From Anaerolineae bacterium (GTDB taxonomy: Bacteria; Chloroflexota; Anaerolineae; SpSt-600): 47,549 bases of DNA. The notes under the pieces were generated by a model that saw only the letters and a program-made list of their open reading frames with translations, was not told the origin of the DNA and made no database searches. The stretch is from the NCBI GenBank assembly GCA_025062375.1, contig JANXAG010000015.1:1-47549 (forward strand), given 5' to 3'. The position numbers and the translations under genes were made by a program. This document shows, piece by piece, positions 8,456-18,005 of this stretch. Numbering within the stretch: position 1 is the first letter of the stretch; each line of letters begins with the position of its first letter.

Positions 8456-8928
8456 TGCCAGGGACCTACCGCTGGGTAACACCTGCGGTTGCTTTAGTGG
8501 TCCTGGGGGTTGACCAGTTTACCAAATACCTGGTAAAAACAAACATCCCTTTGGGAGCTTCGTGGGCTCCCTTGAAAGGGATAGAAAGGTTTTTTTCCTT
8601 CACGCACGTCATTAACCGGGGTATAGCTTTCGGTCTCCTGCCTGAGTGGGGCGATTATTTCCTCTATGTGGGAATTCTTGTGGTTTTTCTCCTAATCTTT
8701 TACCATTTCCGAATTAAAGAGGCCTCACTTTTTTTCCAATTTTGCTTCGGGTTGCAGCTCGGAGGCGCCCTGGGCAACCTTATTGACAGGATCCGTTACG
8801 GTTATGTGGTGGATTTCCTGGATTTCAAATTCTGGCCCGTCTTCAACGTGGCCGATAGCTCCATAACTATAGGCACTCTTCTCCTGGTCTTATATTTCCT
8901 TAAAAAAAGAGGAGGTGAAAGAGCGTGA
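8455..8928 (+). CDS. lspA: Lipoprotein signal peptidase (signal peptidase II)
   Basis: An inner-membrane aspartyl protease that removes signal peptides from prolipoproteins. The 157-aa protein has four membrane segments and family blocks: DQFTKYLV near the N-terminus, NRGIAFGLL, GGALGNLIDRIRYGYVVDFLDF and FNVADSSI. The two catalytic aspartates are those in VDFLD and NVADS. ATG 8455 overlaps the previous stop as TAATG and uses an AGGAGGG ribosome binding site. A likely substrate in this window is the TlpA-like lipoprotein at 27292. Confidence 0.95.
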   Translation: MPGTYRWVTPAVALVVLGVDQFTKYLVKTNIPLGASWAPLKGIERFFSFTHVINRGIAFGLLPEWGDYFLYVGILVVFLLIFYHFRIKEASLFFQFCFGLQLGGALGNLIDRIRYGYVVDFLDFKFWPVFNVADSSITIGTLLLVLYFLKKRGGERA

Positions 8929-9167
8929 AGGTCACAACGAGGGTCTATGCAACTTTAAAGCGCTACATACCTGAGGGGAAAAGTGACCATGACATGGAAG
9001 TTGACCTCCCCGCAGGCACTACCGTGGGTGAACTTATTGAAAATTTCCTGAAAATCCCTCCGGATGCGGTGAAAGTGGTTTTCGTCAACGGAAGACACGC
9101 TGAAATGAACCAGGTCCTTAACGAGGGAGATAGGGTTGGGATTTTCCCACCTGTGGCCGGTGGATAA
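8925..9167 (+). CDS. MoaD/ThiS-family ubiquitin-like sulfur carrier
   Basis: An 80-aa beta-grasp protein ending in GG (PPVAGG), the hallmark of sulfur carriers adenylated and thiocarboxylated at that glycine. Which pathway it serves (molybdopterin, thiamine, tungsten cofactor or another) cannot be told; no moa, thi or E1-like gene is nearby. GTG 8925 overlaps the lspA stop as GTGA and follows the AGAGGAGG ribosome binding site, so it is translationally coupled to lspA. The lspA-moaD pairing has no obvious functional logic. Confidence 0.85.
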   Translation: MKVTTRVYATLKRYIPEGKSDHDMEVDLPAGTTVGELIENFLKIPPDAVKVVFVNGRHAEMNQVLNEGDRVGIFPPVAGG

Positions 9168-9348
9168 AACCGTTTCCAGCTTCCACTCGCTCTGGGCTCA
9201 CTGCAGCCAGGAGCCTTGGGCGTGGAGCTAAAGTGAGGACAGCTGCAGATAGAGCGGCCGGGCCCTTCAGTTTTGACTACCAGCTTGCATAGCTACTTTT
9301 GCTCTGAGGGTAGAGCACTTCTTTTACTGCCCGGTAATATCAAAATTC

Positions 9349-9377
9349 TTGCCAAAGAGTGCCCTTTGTGCTAAGCT
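9349..9377 (+). promoter_or_regulatory. Possible promoter of the receiver-CpaE gene
   Basis: TTGCCA (9349-9354), 17-nt spacer, TAAGCT (9372-9377) with TGC before the -10. The -10 is imperfect. I see nothing else definite in the rest of the 244-nt gap 9168-9411. Confidence 0.4.
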
Positions 9378-9411
9378 TTAGTTAAAACAATCACAAGAAA
9401 AGGAAGATGAA

Positions 9412-10530
9412 ATGCCTAAAATCCTTCTGGTGGATGATGACCCCAAGGCGGTAAAGCTTATGGGGTATATCCTCTACAAAGAGGGGTACGAAATTGCCCC
9501 TGCTTTGAGCGGCAGAGAAGCCCTGGAACTTCTGAGTAAGGAAAAGTTTGACCTGATTATCCTTGATATAATGATGCCGGAAATGGATGGCTATGAGGTC
9601 TGCCGCCGAATCAGGGCAAATCCATCCACTGCCAAAATTCCAGTGATCATGCTCACGGCCAAAGCCATGCCAGAAGACCGAATCGCTGGCTACGAAGCAG
9701 GTGCTGACCATTATATTACAAAACCAGTTCTGCCTGCAGAACTCGTAGCCACGGTTAAAGCTCTCCTGGCCAGGACAGCTGTAGAGGTTGCCAAAGGCAA
9801 AGTGGTTACTTTCATAGGGGTCAAAGGCGGAGTTGGAGTAACTTCTCTCGCCGTTAATGTGGGGGTCATCCTGGCTAAAGAAGGCTTAAAGAGCATCCTC
9901 TTGGATATGCAGCCCTATGGTTTGGCGGTGGCCTCGCAGCTCGGCTTGCCCATAAGCAGGGTGGATCCGTCTTTCCTTAAGATGAAACCTCAGGATATAT
10001 CCAGGGCTATCGCCGAGTCCTTTCTCACAAAACATGCCAGCGGCCTGCTGGTTTTCCCTTCCATTTACCCAGACTATTCTATAGGGGAAATCCCTCAGGA
10101 ATTTGTCCGCAAGCTCGTTCAGACATTGACTTTTATGTCCGATTATCTGTTGATTGACGGCGGAGCTCGGATTGACCGAGCTATAGAGGTGGCTTTAAGG
10201 GACTCAGATAAAGTAGTGCTGGTTCTGGAATCAGATCCTCTATCCCTGAAAGTGGGCAATGTCATGATCAAAGAGTTGGGGAAGCTTGGAGTCGGAGGCC
10301 TCAAGCTCATAGTAGTGTCTGTAAACAGGACCCGGGCTCAAATAGCTCTTTCCAAGCAAGAGCAGGAAGCAATCTTAGGCAGTAGCATTGATATAATTTT
10401 GCCTCCAGCCCCCGAATTATTCTTCCAATCCACTAAAGAAGGCATACCCGCTGTTATACTTCAGCCCTCTTCTTTGGCGGCGGAGCAGATAAGAGCCTTG
10501 GCTAGCATGATTAAGGGGAAGTCAAGTTGA
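9412..10530 (+). CDS. Response-regulator receiver fused to CpaE/MinD-like ATPase
   Basis: A 372-aa protein. Residues 1-120 form a CheY-like receiver with acidic pocket D8-D9, phospho-acceptor D52 (LDIMMPEMDG), T82 and K104. Residues 130-372 form a ParA/MinD-fold domain with a P-loop variant GVKGGVGVTSLA. This is the CpaE layout, where a receiver-like domain precedes a MinD-like ATPase that positions Flp/Tad pilus machinery. Unlike many CpaE proteins, the receiver here keeps its phosphorylation residues. No tad or cpa genes lie nearby, so pilus involvement is only a possibility; a localisation switch controlled by phosphorylation is the inference. Its stop overlaps nfi by 4 nt. Confidence 0.85.
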   Translation: MPKILLVDDDPKAVKLMGYILYKEGYEIAPALSGREALELLSKEKFDLIILDIMMPEMDGYEVCRRIRANPSTAKIPVIMLTAKAMPEDRIAGYEAGADHYITKPVLPAELVATVKALLARTAVEVAKGKVVTFIGVKGGVGVTSLAVNVGVILAKEGLKSILLDMQPYGLAVASQLGLPISRVDPSFLKMKPQDISRAIAESFLTKHASGLLVFPSIYPDYSIGEIPQEFVRKLVQTLTFMSDYLLIDGGARIDRAIEVALRDSDKVVLVLESDPLSLKVGNVMIKELGKLGVGGLKLIVVSVNRTRAQIALSKQEQEAILGSSIDIILPPAPELFFQSTKEGIPAVILQPSSLAAEQIRALASMIKGKSS

Positions 10531-11210
10531 AGTCCGTCATAAACCACCGGTGGGATCTTTCGGTTGAAGAAGCTCAGGAGCTCCAGCATCAGCTGGCTTC
10601 AAGGGTTATCAGGGAGAAAACTTTTGGGGAAATAAAACTGATAGCGGGCATAGACGTAAGTTTTAAAGGGGAAGAAGCCCAAGCAGGGGTTGTGGTCCTG
10701 GAATACCCAGGCCTGGAAGAGGTGGAAAGAGCCAGTGCCAGAGTGCAAGTGACTTTCCCCTACATACCAGGATTACTGGCTTTCAGGGAAGGGCCATCAA
10801 TAGTAGCAGCCCTGGAAAAGCTCAAGAGCGATCCGGACCTCCTGATACTGGATGGACAGGGAATAGCTCACCCTCGCCGTATGGGCATTGCTACTCACAT
10901 AGGAGTTATCTTTGATAAACCCTCAATAGGGTGTGCCAAGTCCCGCCTACTGGGTTCTTACCACGAACCAGGTCCGGAGAAGGGTTCGTGGTCATATCTC
11001 TACGATGGCACCGAGATTATAGGCGCTGTTCTGAGGACAAAGGATAAAGCTCCCCCCCTTTTCGTGTCCATAGGCCATCGGATTGATCTCCAGAGCGCCC
11101 TGGAGATAGTCCTGAGTTGTTGCCGTGGAGACCGGCTTCCTGAACCTACGCGGCTTGCTCATCTCCTGGTCTCTCATAAGCCTCAGCAGGCTAAGCTTTT
11201 CTTCCTTTGA
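10527..11210 (+). CDS. nfi: Endonuclease V (deoxyinosine 3'-endonuclease)
   Basis: Repairs deaminated DNA by nicking near deoxyinosine. The 227-aa sequence has the family's blocks and catalytic acidic residues: D43 in IAGIDVSF, E88 in FREGP and D109 in ILDGQGIAHPRRMGIATHIG; the wedge motif PYIPG (near 78-82) is intact. The TTG at 10527 overlaps the previous stop as TTGA and is preceded by AAGGGGAAG. It matches the usual 220-230 aa length. Confidence 0.95.
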   Translation: MKSVINHRWDLSVEEAQELQHQLASRVIREKTFGEIKLIAGIDVSFKGEEAQAGVVVLEYPGLEEVERASARVQVTFPYIPGLLAFREGPSIVAALEKLKSDPDLLILDGQGIAHPRRMGIATHIGVIFDKPSIGCAKSRLLGSYHEPGPEKGSWSYLYDGTEIIGAVLRTKDKAPPLFVSIGHRIDLQSALEIVLSCCRGDRLPEPTRLAHLLVSHKPQQAKLFFL

Positions 11211-11300
11211 CCAAATTTGAGAGGCTAAGGTCTGGGCTTGATCTGCTGTGCTGAGGATATCAGCTGAGAGCTTTCTGCGTTGCAAGAACTGGCGAGGACT

Positions 11301-11329
11301 TTGACTTTTTACATTTAAGGCTGTAAAAT
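11301..11329 (+). promoter_or_regulatory. Promoter of tRNA-Arg
   Basis: TTGACT (11301-11306), 17-nt spacer, TAAAAT (11324-11329). The tRNA starts 10 nt later at 11339. Confidence 0.85.
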
Positions 11330-11338
11330 TTTATAAAA

Positions 11339-11412
11339 GCCCCTGTAGCTCAACTGGACAGAGCAGCGGACTTCGGATCCGCTGGTTGGGGGTTCGAGTC
11401 CCCCCGGGGGCG
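11339..11412 (+). tRNA. tRNA-Arg (anticodon TCG)
   Basis: A 74-nt cloverleaf: acceptor GCCCCTG with CGGGGGC (one G-U), anticodon stem GCGGA/TCCGC around loop CTTCGGA (anticodon TCG, reading CGA), T-stem GGGGG/CCCCC with loop TTCGAGT, discriminator G. CCA is not encoded. Confidence 0.95.
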
Positions 11413-11438
11413 TTGATTAAAATAAGGGGGACTTTCCC

Positions 11439-11855
11439 ATGAAAAAATGGTTTTTCGTGCTTCTTTTTATTGCCGCCCTCAGCGTTGCCTTCGCTTTACC
11501 TCTTTATGCGGCTCGCCCCTCTTCCGTTCCCATATACTACAGAGTGCGCTGGGGTGATACCCTTACGTCTATAGCCTGGAGGTACTGCGTAAGTCCATGG
11601 GCCATAGCCCGATGGAATAATATCCCCAACCCTAACCTCATTTATGCCGGTCAGATCTTGGTGATTTACCCTGGGTGTTATTATCCCCCTCAGCCACCAT
11701 GCGTCTTTGTTCACTATGTAAGGCCTGGAGAAACACTCCTGGGGATTGCCAGGATGTATGGGGTTAGCGTGTGGGAAATTGCTCGGCTCAATGGCATTTT
11801 CAACCTGAACCTGATTTACGTAGGGCAACGCCTTCTAATCCCCTGCTGGAATTAA
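11439..11855 (+). CDS. Secreted protein with two LysM domains
   Basis: A 138-aa protein with a signal peptide (about residues 1-25, ending near LYAA) and two LysM repeats at about 33-75 and 91-135 (YRVRWGDTLTSIAWRY and HYVRPGETLLGIARMYGV). LysM modules bind the N-acetylglucosamine backbone of peptidoglycan or related polymers, so the protein probably sits at the cell wall. Several cysteines flank the repeats (RYCVS, PGCYY, PPCVF, PCWN) and could form disulfides. There is no catalytic domain. Confidence 0.88.
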   Translation: MKKWFFVLLFIAALSVAFALPLYAARPSSVPIYYRVRWGDTLTSIAWRYCVSPWAIARWNNIPNPNLIYAGQILVIYPGCYYPPQPPCVFVHYVRPGETLLGIARMYGVSVWEIARLNGIFNLNLIYVGQRLLIPCWN

Positions 11856-11875
11856 AAAACCCCCTTGCGGGGGTT
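11854..11875 (-). terminator. Rho-independent terminator of tRNA-Pro
   Basis: The hairpin of 11858-11875 (AACCCCC/GGGGGTT, 4-nt loop), read on the minus strand, is followed by six Ts (11854-11859). It sits 9 nt past the 3' end of tRNA-Pro. On the plus strand it lacks a T-run but may still help end the LysM transcript. Confidence 0.85.
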
Positions 11876-11880
11876 GTCAT

Positions 11881-11959
<79 letters not shown>

Positions 11960-11969
11960 TGCTGATTTA

Positions 11970-11998
11970 ATTATAATTAAGAGAAAACCTCTTGGCAA
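11970..11998 (-). promoter_or_regulatory. Promoter of tRNA-Pro
   Basis: On the minus strand TTGCCA (11993-11998), 17-nt spacer, TATAAT (11970-11975). The tRNA starts 11 nt after the -10. Confidence 0.8.
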
Positions 11999-12028
11999 CT
12001 CTGCAGGAAGCACGCAATGTCCTTTATG

Positions 12029-12796
12029 TCAGGCTTTGGCCCTGGCGCTTATTCTTACAATTTCCACGAAATCCTTCGGTCTCAAGCTTGCCCCACCTAC
12101 TAAGGCTCCGTCTATATCAGGTTGCTCTACAAAACCTCCAATGTTGGATGGCTCAACGCTTCCTCCATACTGGATCCTCACCCTTTCAGCCACTTCTTTC
12201 CCGAAAAGCTCAGCAAGAAGGGGCCTTATAACTCCGCCTATTACCGCCTGCGCGCCCTCTGGTGTCGCAGGTTTACCGGTGCCTATAGCCCAAACAGGCT
12301 CATAAGCAATTACTACCATTTGAGCTTCGGAGGGCGAAAAGCCTGCCAGAGCTCCCCTAACCTGTCGAATAACCACTTCTTCTGTCAGGCCAGCCTCATT
12401 TTCTTCCAGGTTTTCTCCTACACAGATTATCGGGGTAAGGCCATGAGCCAGAGCCGCTCTGGCTTTGCGGTTTACATGTTCATCAGTTTCACCGAAGTAC
12501 TTTCTCCTTTCGGAGTGGCCTACAATTACATACTGACAGAATTCTTTCAGCATGATGGGGGAAATCTCGCCCGTGTAAGCTCCTTTGTCCTCCCAGAAGA
12601 CGTCCTGCGCTCCAACTTTTATGGAGGTCCCCCTTATCAGCCGGGCCACGGCGCTGATGGCCGTAAAAGGTGGACAAAGCACTTTCTCTATCCCTCCTAT
12701 TGAATCCAGTTCGTTCTTTACAGCTTCCACAAATTCCTCTGCCTCTTGAACAGTTTTATTCATTTTCCAGTTGCCAGCGATTATCGGGATGCGCAT
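12029..12796 (-). CDS. tpiA: Triosephosphate isomerase
   Basis: Interconverts dihydroxyacetone phosphate and glyceraldehyde 3-phosphate in glycolysis and gluconeogenesis. The 255-aa protein has the substrate-binding N9 and K11 (AGNWKMN), catalytic His in VIVGHSERR, catalytic Glu in [11 protein letters not shown], and phosphate-binding YGGSV and GGASL. Length is normal for the family. ATG 12796 overlaps the end of uvrA by 16 nt, so it is probably the second gene of a uvrA-tpiA transcript. Confidence 0.97.
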   Translation of the reverse strand: MRIPIIAGNWKMNKTVQEAEEFVEAVKNELDSIGGIEKVLCPPFTAISAVARLIRGTSIKVGAQDVFWEDKGAYTGEISPIMLKEFCQYVIVGHSERRKYFGETDEHVNRKARAALAHGLTPIICVGENLEENEAGLTEEVVIRQVRGALAGFSPSEAQMVVIAYEPVWAIGTGKPATPEGAQAVIGGVIRPLLAELFGKEVAERVRIQYGGSVEPSNIGGFVEQPDIDGALVGGASLRPKDFVEIVRISARAKA

Positions 12797-15678
12797 TGCT
12801 TAACCTCCTCAGGAAACAGAACTTTCTTAATGAACTGCCCTGTATAGGAATGGGGAACCATAGCCACCTCTTCGGGGGTTCCTTCGGCTATCACCCACCC
12901 CCCTCTGTCGCCCCCCTCTGGCCCCAAGTCTATTATCCAGTCAGCACATTTTATCACGTCCAGGTTATGTTCGATGACAATGACCGTGTTCCCTGCATCC
13001 ACAAGGCGGTTCAGGACGCTGAGGAGCTTTTCAATATCGGCGAAGTGGAGGCCAGTGGTGGGTTCGTCCAGAATGTAAAGAGTGCGACCAGTGGCCTTGC
13101 GGGAAAGCTCCCGAGCCAGCTTTACCCTCTGGGCCTCCCCTCCCGAAAGGGTTGGAGCTGGCTGACCAAGCTTTATGTATCCAAGCCCAACATCGTAGAG
13201 GGTCTGGAGTTTGGCTTTTATCTGGGGTATATTGCCGAAGAACTCCATAGCTTCTTCCACTGTCATGTCCAGGATTTCGGAGATGTTTTTGCCTTTATAG
13301 CGTATTTCCAGGGTTTCCCGGTTGTAACGTTTGCCCTTGCACACATCGCAGGGAACGTAAACGTCGGGCAGGAATTGCATTTCTATTCGGATTATACCTG
13401 CGCCTTCGCAGGCTTCGCACCTCCCACCGCGGACATTGAAGGAGAAACGGCCAGGTGTGTAGCCCCGGAGGCGAGCTTCAGGCAGAGAAGCGAAAAGCTC
13501 CCTTATCGGGGTAAAAGCTCCAGTGTAAGTGGCTGGATTGCTCCGGGGGGTCCTTCCGATGGGGGATTGGTCCACGTTCACAACTTTATCTATGTGCTCC
13601 ATCCCTTCAATGAAGAGGTGTTTGCCAGGCTTTTCCCTTGCCCTGTAGAGTTTCTGGGCCAAGGCCTTATACAGAACTTCTATAACTAAACTTGATTTCC
13701 CCGAACCCGAGACCCCGGTCACGCATATGAAGGTGCCTAAGGGGAAACGAACGTTTATATTCTTGAGGTTATTTTCGGAAGCCCCGTAGACGGTGATGAA
13801 ATGGCCATTTCCTGGACGCCTGACTTTGGGGACCTCTATTTTCCTTTCGCCTCTCAGGTACATTCCAGTGATGGAGCGGGGGCAGCGAAGGAGATCCTCA
13901 AGGGTTCCCGCCACCACTACTTCACCCCCCTTTTCCCCAGCTCCCGGCCCCAGGTCAATGATGTAATCGGCAGAACGGATGGTGTTCTCATCGTGTTCCA
14001 CCACTATAACGGTATTTCCGAGGTCCCTCAAGTGCTTCAGGGTTTGAATCAAGCGGGCGTTGTCCCTCTGGTGCAGACCTACGGAGGGTTCATCCAGGAT
14101 GTAGAGCACTCCGGCGAGTTGTGAGCCTATCTGCGTGGCTAATCTTATCCTCTGGGATTCTCCTCCCGAGAGGGTTGAAGCTCTGCGGTCCAGGGTTATG
14201 TAGTCAAGGCCTACATCTACCATGAAGCGCAGGCGGTTTCGGAGTTCTTTGAGGATTTGATGGGCAATCAGGCGCTCCTTTTCGCTCAGGGGAGAATCTG
14301 GCCCTTGAAGGCGTTCTACCCATTTCAGAGCATCCGCCACCGACATGGAAGCTACTTGAGCTATGTTCCTGTTATCTATCGTTATAGCCAGGGCCTCGGG
14401 GCGAAGCCTTGTGCCGTTGCAGGCGGGGCAGGGTATAGCCGTCATGTAGCGTTCGATCTCGCTCCGGATGTAATCGGATTCGGTTTCCTGATAGCGGCGC
14501 TGGAGGTTCGGGATTACCCCTTCAAAGGGTATTTCGTAGTGGCGGATTCGTCCATACTGGTCAGAATAAGGCAGGGAGACCAGCTCGCCAGGACGAGTAC
14601 CGTATAGGATTATATCCAACTGTTCTTTTGTGAGTTCCCGCACAGGAACATTCATGGGGATTTTGTAGAACTCGCAAACGCGGCGGAGTAGATGAATGTA
14701 ATAGCGAGCGGTCTCTTTGCCCAGATATCGCCATGGAGCTATAGCGCCATCTTTCAGGCTGAGGGATTTATCAGGTATAACCAGATCAGGGTCAATTTCC
14801 AGGATAATCCCCAGGCCAGAACAATGGGGGCAGGCCCCATGGGGGCTGTTGAAGGAGAAAGTTCGGGGCTCGATCTCCGGCAAGGATATTCCACAATCCA
14901 CGCAAGCTGAATGCTCTGAAAACAGAATATCCCGAGGGCCTTCTTCCTCCAGTATGGAAACCACAATGACGCCGTTTCCAAACTTGAGGGCCGTTTCCAC
15001 TGAATCGGCCAGGCGGCTACGGTAATCTTCGTCTTCGGAATGGTGGATTATAAGTCTATCCACCACCGCTTCGATGGTGTGGAGCTTGTAGCGGTCCAGC
15101 TCAATCTCTTCATCCAATTCCATTATTCTACCGTCAATGCGAGCCCTGACGTACCCAGCGCGTCGGATTTCCTCCAGAACATTTTTGTGGTGGCCCTTGC
15201 GTCCTCGGACCAGAGGAGCAAGGAGCATGATTTTTGTGCCTTCGGGGAGGGAAAGCAGGGAATCAACTATTTGTTGAGGAGTCTGAGGGGAAATTTCCTT
15301 CCCGCAACTGGGGCAGTGAGGTCTGCCCACTCTGGCGAACAGGAGGCGTAGGTAATCGTATACCTCGGTAACAGTTCCCACCGTAGAGCGGGGGTTGTGG
15401 CTTACCCCTTTCTGGTCAATGGAAATGGCTGGAGATAGACCTTCAATAACATCCACATCGGGCTTTTCCATCAGGCCCAGGAACTGGCGAGCGTAAGCGG
15501 AAAGGGATTCCACATAGCGGCGCTGTCCTTCGGCGTAGAGGGTATCAAAGGCCAGGCTTGATTTCCCGGAACCAGAAACCCCGGTTATAACCACCAGTTT
15601 GTCTCTGGGTATTTCCACCGTTATGTTCTTCAGGTTATGTTCTCTTGCTCCTCTCACCACGATCTTGTTCTGCCCCAT
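12781..15678 (-). CDS. uvrA: Excinuclease ABC subunit A
   Basis: The damage-recognition ATPase of nucleotide excision repair. The 965-aa protein shows two ABC ATPase modules with Walker A motifs [14 protein letters not shown] and [14 protein letters not shown], signature [13 protein letters not shown] and [13 protein letters not shown], and several zinc-binding cysteine pairs ([28 protein letters not shown] with CDVCKGKR). I chose ATG 15678 ([18 protein letters not shown]) over a GTG at 15723 because the predicted transcription start (near 15707) lies downstream of the GTG, and UvrA proteins normally begin at this point. Confidence 0.97.
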   Translation of the reverse strand: MGQNKIVVRGAREHNLKNITVEIPRDKLVVITGVSGSGKSSLAFDTLYAEGQRRYVESLSAYARQFLGLMEKPDVDVIEGLSPAISIDQKGVSHNPRSTVGTVTEVYDYLRLLFARVGRPHCPSCGKEISPQTPQQIVDSLLSLPEGTKIMLLAPLVRGRKGHHKNVLEEIRRAGYVRARIDGRIMELDEEIELDRYKLHTIEAVVDRLIIHHSEDEDYRSRLADSVETALKFGNGVIVVSILEEEGPRDILFSEHSACVDCGISLPEIEPRTFSFNSPHGACPHCSGLGIILEIDPDLVIPDKSLSLKDGAIAPWRYLGKETARYYIHLLRRVCEFYKIPMNVPVRELTKEQLDIILYGTRPGELVSLPYSDQYGRIRHYEIPFEGVIPNLQRRYQETESDYIRSEIERYMTAIPCPACNGTRLRPEALAITIDNRNIAQVASMSVADALKWVERLQGPDSPLSEKERLIAHQILKELRNRLRFMVDVGLDYITLDRRASTLSGGESQRIRLATQIGSQLAGVLYILDEPSVGLHQRDNARLIQTLKHLRDLGNTVIVVEHDENTIRSADYIIDLGPGAGEKGGEVVVAGTLEDLLRCPRSITGMYLRGERKIEVPKVRRPGNGHFITVYGASENNLKNINVRFPLGTFICVTGVSGSGKSSLVIEVLYKALAQKLYRAREKPGKHLFIEGMEHIDKVVNVDQSPIGRTPRSNPATYTGAFTPIRELFASLPEARLRGYTPGRFSFNVRGGRCEACEGAGIIRIEMQFLPDVYVPCDVCKGKRYNRETLEIRYKGKNISEILDMTVEEAMEFFGNIPQIKAKLQTLYDVGLGYIKLGQPAPTLSGGEAQRVKLARELSRKATGRTLYILDEPTTGLHFADIEKLLSVLNRLVDAGNTVIVIEHNLDVIKCADWIIDLGPEGGDRGGWVIAEGTPEEVAMVPHSYTGQFIKKVLFPEEVKQCASR

Positions 15679-15713
15679 TTCCCTTTGCCCTTCCGTCAGG
15701 AAATACTCTAAAA

Positions 15714-15742
15714 ATTTTAGCACCGAAGGAAACGATTAGCAA
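15714..15742 (-). promoter_or_regulatory. Promoter of uvrA-tpiA
   Basis: On the minus strand TTGCTA (15737-15742), 17-nt spacer, TAAAAT (15714-15719) with extended TGC. Start near 15707, about 29 nt before the uvrA ATG. No obvious SOS-box palindrome was noticed around it. Confidence 0.7.
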
Positions 15743-15915
15743 GAACCGCAAAATCCTGCGCCAGAAGCTCGCTCTCAGATGTAAAGGTGGTGCCCCAGGG
15801 GAAGCATCAAGCGCCGCAGCTTGTGCCTGGCGTCCCTTCTACCAGGCCCGTTGAGGATCTGAGAGGCTGCTCCGGGTAGCTATTAAGGCTTGAAGGGGGC
15901 CTTGATTCATGAAAT

Positions 15916-15943
15916 TTGCATAACCTGACCTTTGGGATATAAT
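15916..15943 (+). promoter_or_regulatory. Promoter of the ANTAR regulator-nadE-PHP operon
   Basis: TTGCAT (15916-15921), 16-nt spacer, TATAAT (15938-15943). Start near 15950, about 29 nt before the GTG start at 15979. The stretch 15743-15915 between the two divergent promoters holds nothing I can recognise. Confidence 0.7.
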
Positions 15944-15978
15944 TCAAAAGAAATCCCACGGAGCCAAGGAGGGTGACC

Positions 15979-16569
15979 GTGCGGAAAGTTAGAATTATAA
16001 TAGCCGACGATGAACCCATAATTCGGATGGACCTTAAAGAGATGCTCACCAGCCTCGGCTACCTGGTAGTGGGGGAAGCGGGCGATGGAAGAAGTGTGGT
16101 TAACATGTCCAGGGAACTGCGCCCGGATCTTGTGATCATGGACATAAAGATGCCCGATATGGATGGAATTGAAGCCGCCCGGATCTTGACTCAGGAAGAT
16201 ATCGCCCCCGTTATTTTCCTCACTGCTTACAGTCAGAAAGAACTTGTGGATCAGGCGAAAGAAGCGGGAGTCGTGGCTTACCTTGTGAAACCCTTCCGGG
16301 AATCAGACCTGGCCCCGGCTATAGAGATTGCTTTAGCCCGCTTTGAACAATTTAGGGCTCTCAAAAAGGAAGTAGCTGATCTGAAAGAAGCGCTTGAAAC
16401 GCGCAAACTTGTGGAAAGGGCAAAGGGGATATTAATGGATACCCAGGGCTTATCCGAAGCCGAGGCCTTCAGGCGCATTCAGAAATTGAGCATGGACACC
16501 CGTAAGCCCATGAAAGAAGTGGCCGAGGCTATAATCCTCGCATACGAAGCCACCAAGAAGCACGAATAG
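15979..16569 (+). CDS. ANTAR-domain response regulator (AmiR/NasT type)
   Basis: A 196-aa protein: receiver domain (about 1-120) with phospho-acceptor D55 (IMDIKMPDMDG), a coiled linker, and a C-terminal ANTAR RNA-binding domain (about 125-185; LVERAKGILMDTQGLSEAEA). ANTAR proteins bind tandem hexaloop hairpins in nascent RNA and prevent termination. No partner kinase and no obvious twin-hairpin target are seen next to it, so its targets are probably elsewhere. Two GTG codons are possible (15973, 15979); the second has better spacing from the AAGGAGGG site. nadE starts 9 nt after its stop. Confidence 0.9.
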   Translation: MRKVRIIIADDEPIIRMDLKEMLTSLGYLVVGEAGDGRSVVNMSRELRPDLVIMDIKMPDMDGIEAARILTQEDIAPVIFLTAYSQKELVDQAKEAGVVAYLVKPFRESDLAPAIEIALARFEQFRALKKEVADLKEALETRKLVERAKGILMDTQGLSEAEAFRRIQKLSMDTRKPMKEVAEAIILAYEATKKHE

Positions 16570-16578
16570 GAGGAGAGA

Positions 16579-17304
16579 GTGAACTGGGAAGAAGTGGAAA
16601 AGAAGATAGTCCACTGGCTGAGAAGTAAGGTGGAAGAGGCTGGGGCTAATGGTCTGGTCCAGGGAATAAGTGGGGGGCTTGATTCCTCCATAACCGCTGT
16701 TTTGGCCAAAAAGGCTGTAGGAAATAACCACTTAGGCCTGATTCTGCCCTGTCACAGTTCTCCCGAGGATATTGAGCACGCTAACCTCCTGGCTCAAACC
16801 TTCGCCCTGAGAACCGAGGTGGTGGATTTAACCCCTGTCTATGATCTTCTTCTCACTATTCTCCCTCCAGGTACCCCAATGGCCAGGGCTAACCTCAAGC
16901 CTCGCCTGAGGATGCTTACCCTTTACTATTACGCCAACACCTTCAATTACCTGGTAGTGGGGACTGGTAACAAGAGCGAGCTCCAGGTGGGCTACTTTAC
17001 CAAATATGGCGATGGAGGGGTTGACCTTCTTCCTTTGGGAAGCCTGTATAAGACTCAGCTGCGGGATTTTGCTCGTTACCTTGGAATCCCCAGGGAGATA
17101 ATTGAGAAACCCCCCAGCGCAGGCCTTTGGGAAGGTCAGACCGATGAAGGGGAAATGGGAATAACTTATTCTGAACTGGATTCAATTCTGGAGGCTCTGG
17201 AAAAGGGGGAATATGACGCTTCTTCTCCCCTGGTCCTCAAAGTGGAGAGGATGGTGAAAGCAACAGCCCACAAAAGGGCTCTGCCTCCAATATGCCCTCT
17301 TTGA
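16579..17304 (+). CDS. nadE: NH3-dependent NAD+ synthetase
   Basis: Amidates nicotinic acid adenine dinucleotide to NAD+. The 241-aa protein has the PP-loop SGGLDSS (30-36), the GTGNKSE motif and the downstream FTKYGDGGVDLLPLGSLYKTQ-type region of ammonia-dependent NadE. There is no nitrilase-like glutaminase domain, so ammonia is the likely donor. GTG 16579 follows AGGAGGAGAG. It lies between the ANTAR regulator and the PHP gene in a close-packed operon. Confidence 0.95.
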   Translation: MNWEEVEKKIVHWLRSKVEEAGANGLVQGISGGLDSSITAVLAKKAVGNNHLGLILPCHSSPEDIEHANLLAQTFALRTEVVDLTPVYDLLLTILPPGTPMARANLKPRLRMLTLYYYANTFNYLVVGTGNKSELQVGYFTKYGDGGVDLLPLGSLYKTQLRDFARYLGIPREIIEKPPSAGLWEGQTDEGEMGITYSELDSILEALEKGEYDASSPLVLKVERMVKATAHKRALPPICPL

Positions 17305-17317
17305 ACGGAGAAGAACA

Positions 17318-17995
17318 ATGTTCAGACATTACGAATTGCACACCCATTCTTTCTTCAGCGATGGAGAACTTTTGCCCAGCGAGCTCATAAGGCGTGCTTA
17401 TTCCAAAGGGTGCGCTGCTATAGCCATAACCGATCATGCTGATGTCTCAAACCTTGAAAGGCTGGTGAGGGAATTGGTCAGGTTAGCCAGGGAACAATCC
17501 GATAGCCTGCCAATACCCTTTATCCCTGGGATTGAGATAACCCATGTGCCTCCTTCGGCAATCCCTCACCTGGCCCTGAAGGCCAAAGAGCTGGGAGCTG
17601 GGATCGTCGTGGTGCACGGGGAAACGATAATGGAACCTGTTTACCCTGGCACTAACAGGGCAGCGGTGGAATGCCCCTATGTGGACATTTTGGCTCATCC
17701 TGGCTTCATTACCGTGGAGGAAGCGGCTGCAGCGGCCGAGAATGGGGTTTACCTTGAGATAAGTGCCCGGAAATGGCATTGCCTCACCAACGGCCACGTA
17801 GTCAAAGTAGCAAGGCTTACCGGAGCAAAACTTCTGGTGAACTCCGACGCTCACTCTTCCAATGATCTAATGGATCCCGAACTGGCCAGGAAAGTAGCTA
17901 TGGGGGCAGGTCTGGAAGGGGAAGAGCTCGAGCTCGTCCTGGTCCATAACCCGGTAAGCCTGATAGAAAAAGCTCTGCAGGCTTTAAAACTTTAA
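17318..17995 (+). CDS. PHP-domain metal-dependent phosphohydrolase
   Basis: A 225-aa polymerase-and-histidinol-phosphatase-fold protein. Metal ligands are visible as H8 and H10 with D15 (ELHTHSFFSDGE), ITDHAD, E in GIEIT, VVVHGE, ILAHPGF and NSDAHS. It resembles YcdX/histidinol-phosphatase-like hydrolases, but the substrate cannot be named. ATG 17318 lies 13 nt after nadE, with GGAGAAG before it. Confidence 0.88.
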   Translation: MFRHYELHTHSFFSDGELLPSELIRRAYSKGCAAIAITDHADVSNLERLVRELVRLAREQSDSLPIPFIPGIEITHVPPSAIPHLALKAKELGAGIVVVHGETIMEPVYPGTNRAAVECPYVDILAHPGFITVEEAAAAAENGVYLEISARKWHCLTNGHVVKVARLTGAKLLVNSDAHSSNDLMDPELARKVAMGAGLEGEELELVLVHNPVSLIEKALQALKL

Positions 17996-18005
17996 ACTGG
18001 CCCTT

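Noticed and set aside
9168-9411. Riboswitch or small gene in the gap before the receiver-CpaE gene
   Set aside because: No recognisable conserved RNA motif or convincing ORF; only a possible promoter is listed.
15679-15723. GTG start of uvrA at 15723
   Set aside because: It lies upstream of the predicted transcription start and lacks a ribosome binding site; homologues begin near the ATG at 15678.
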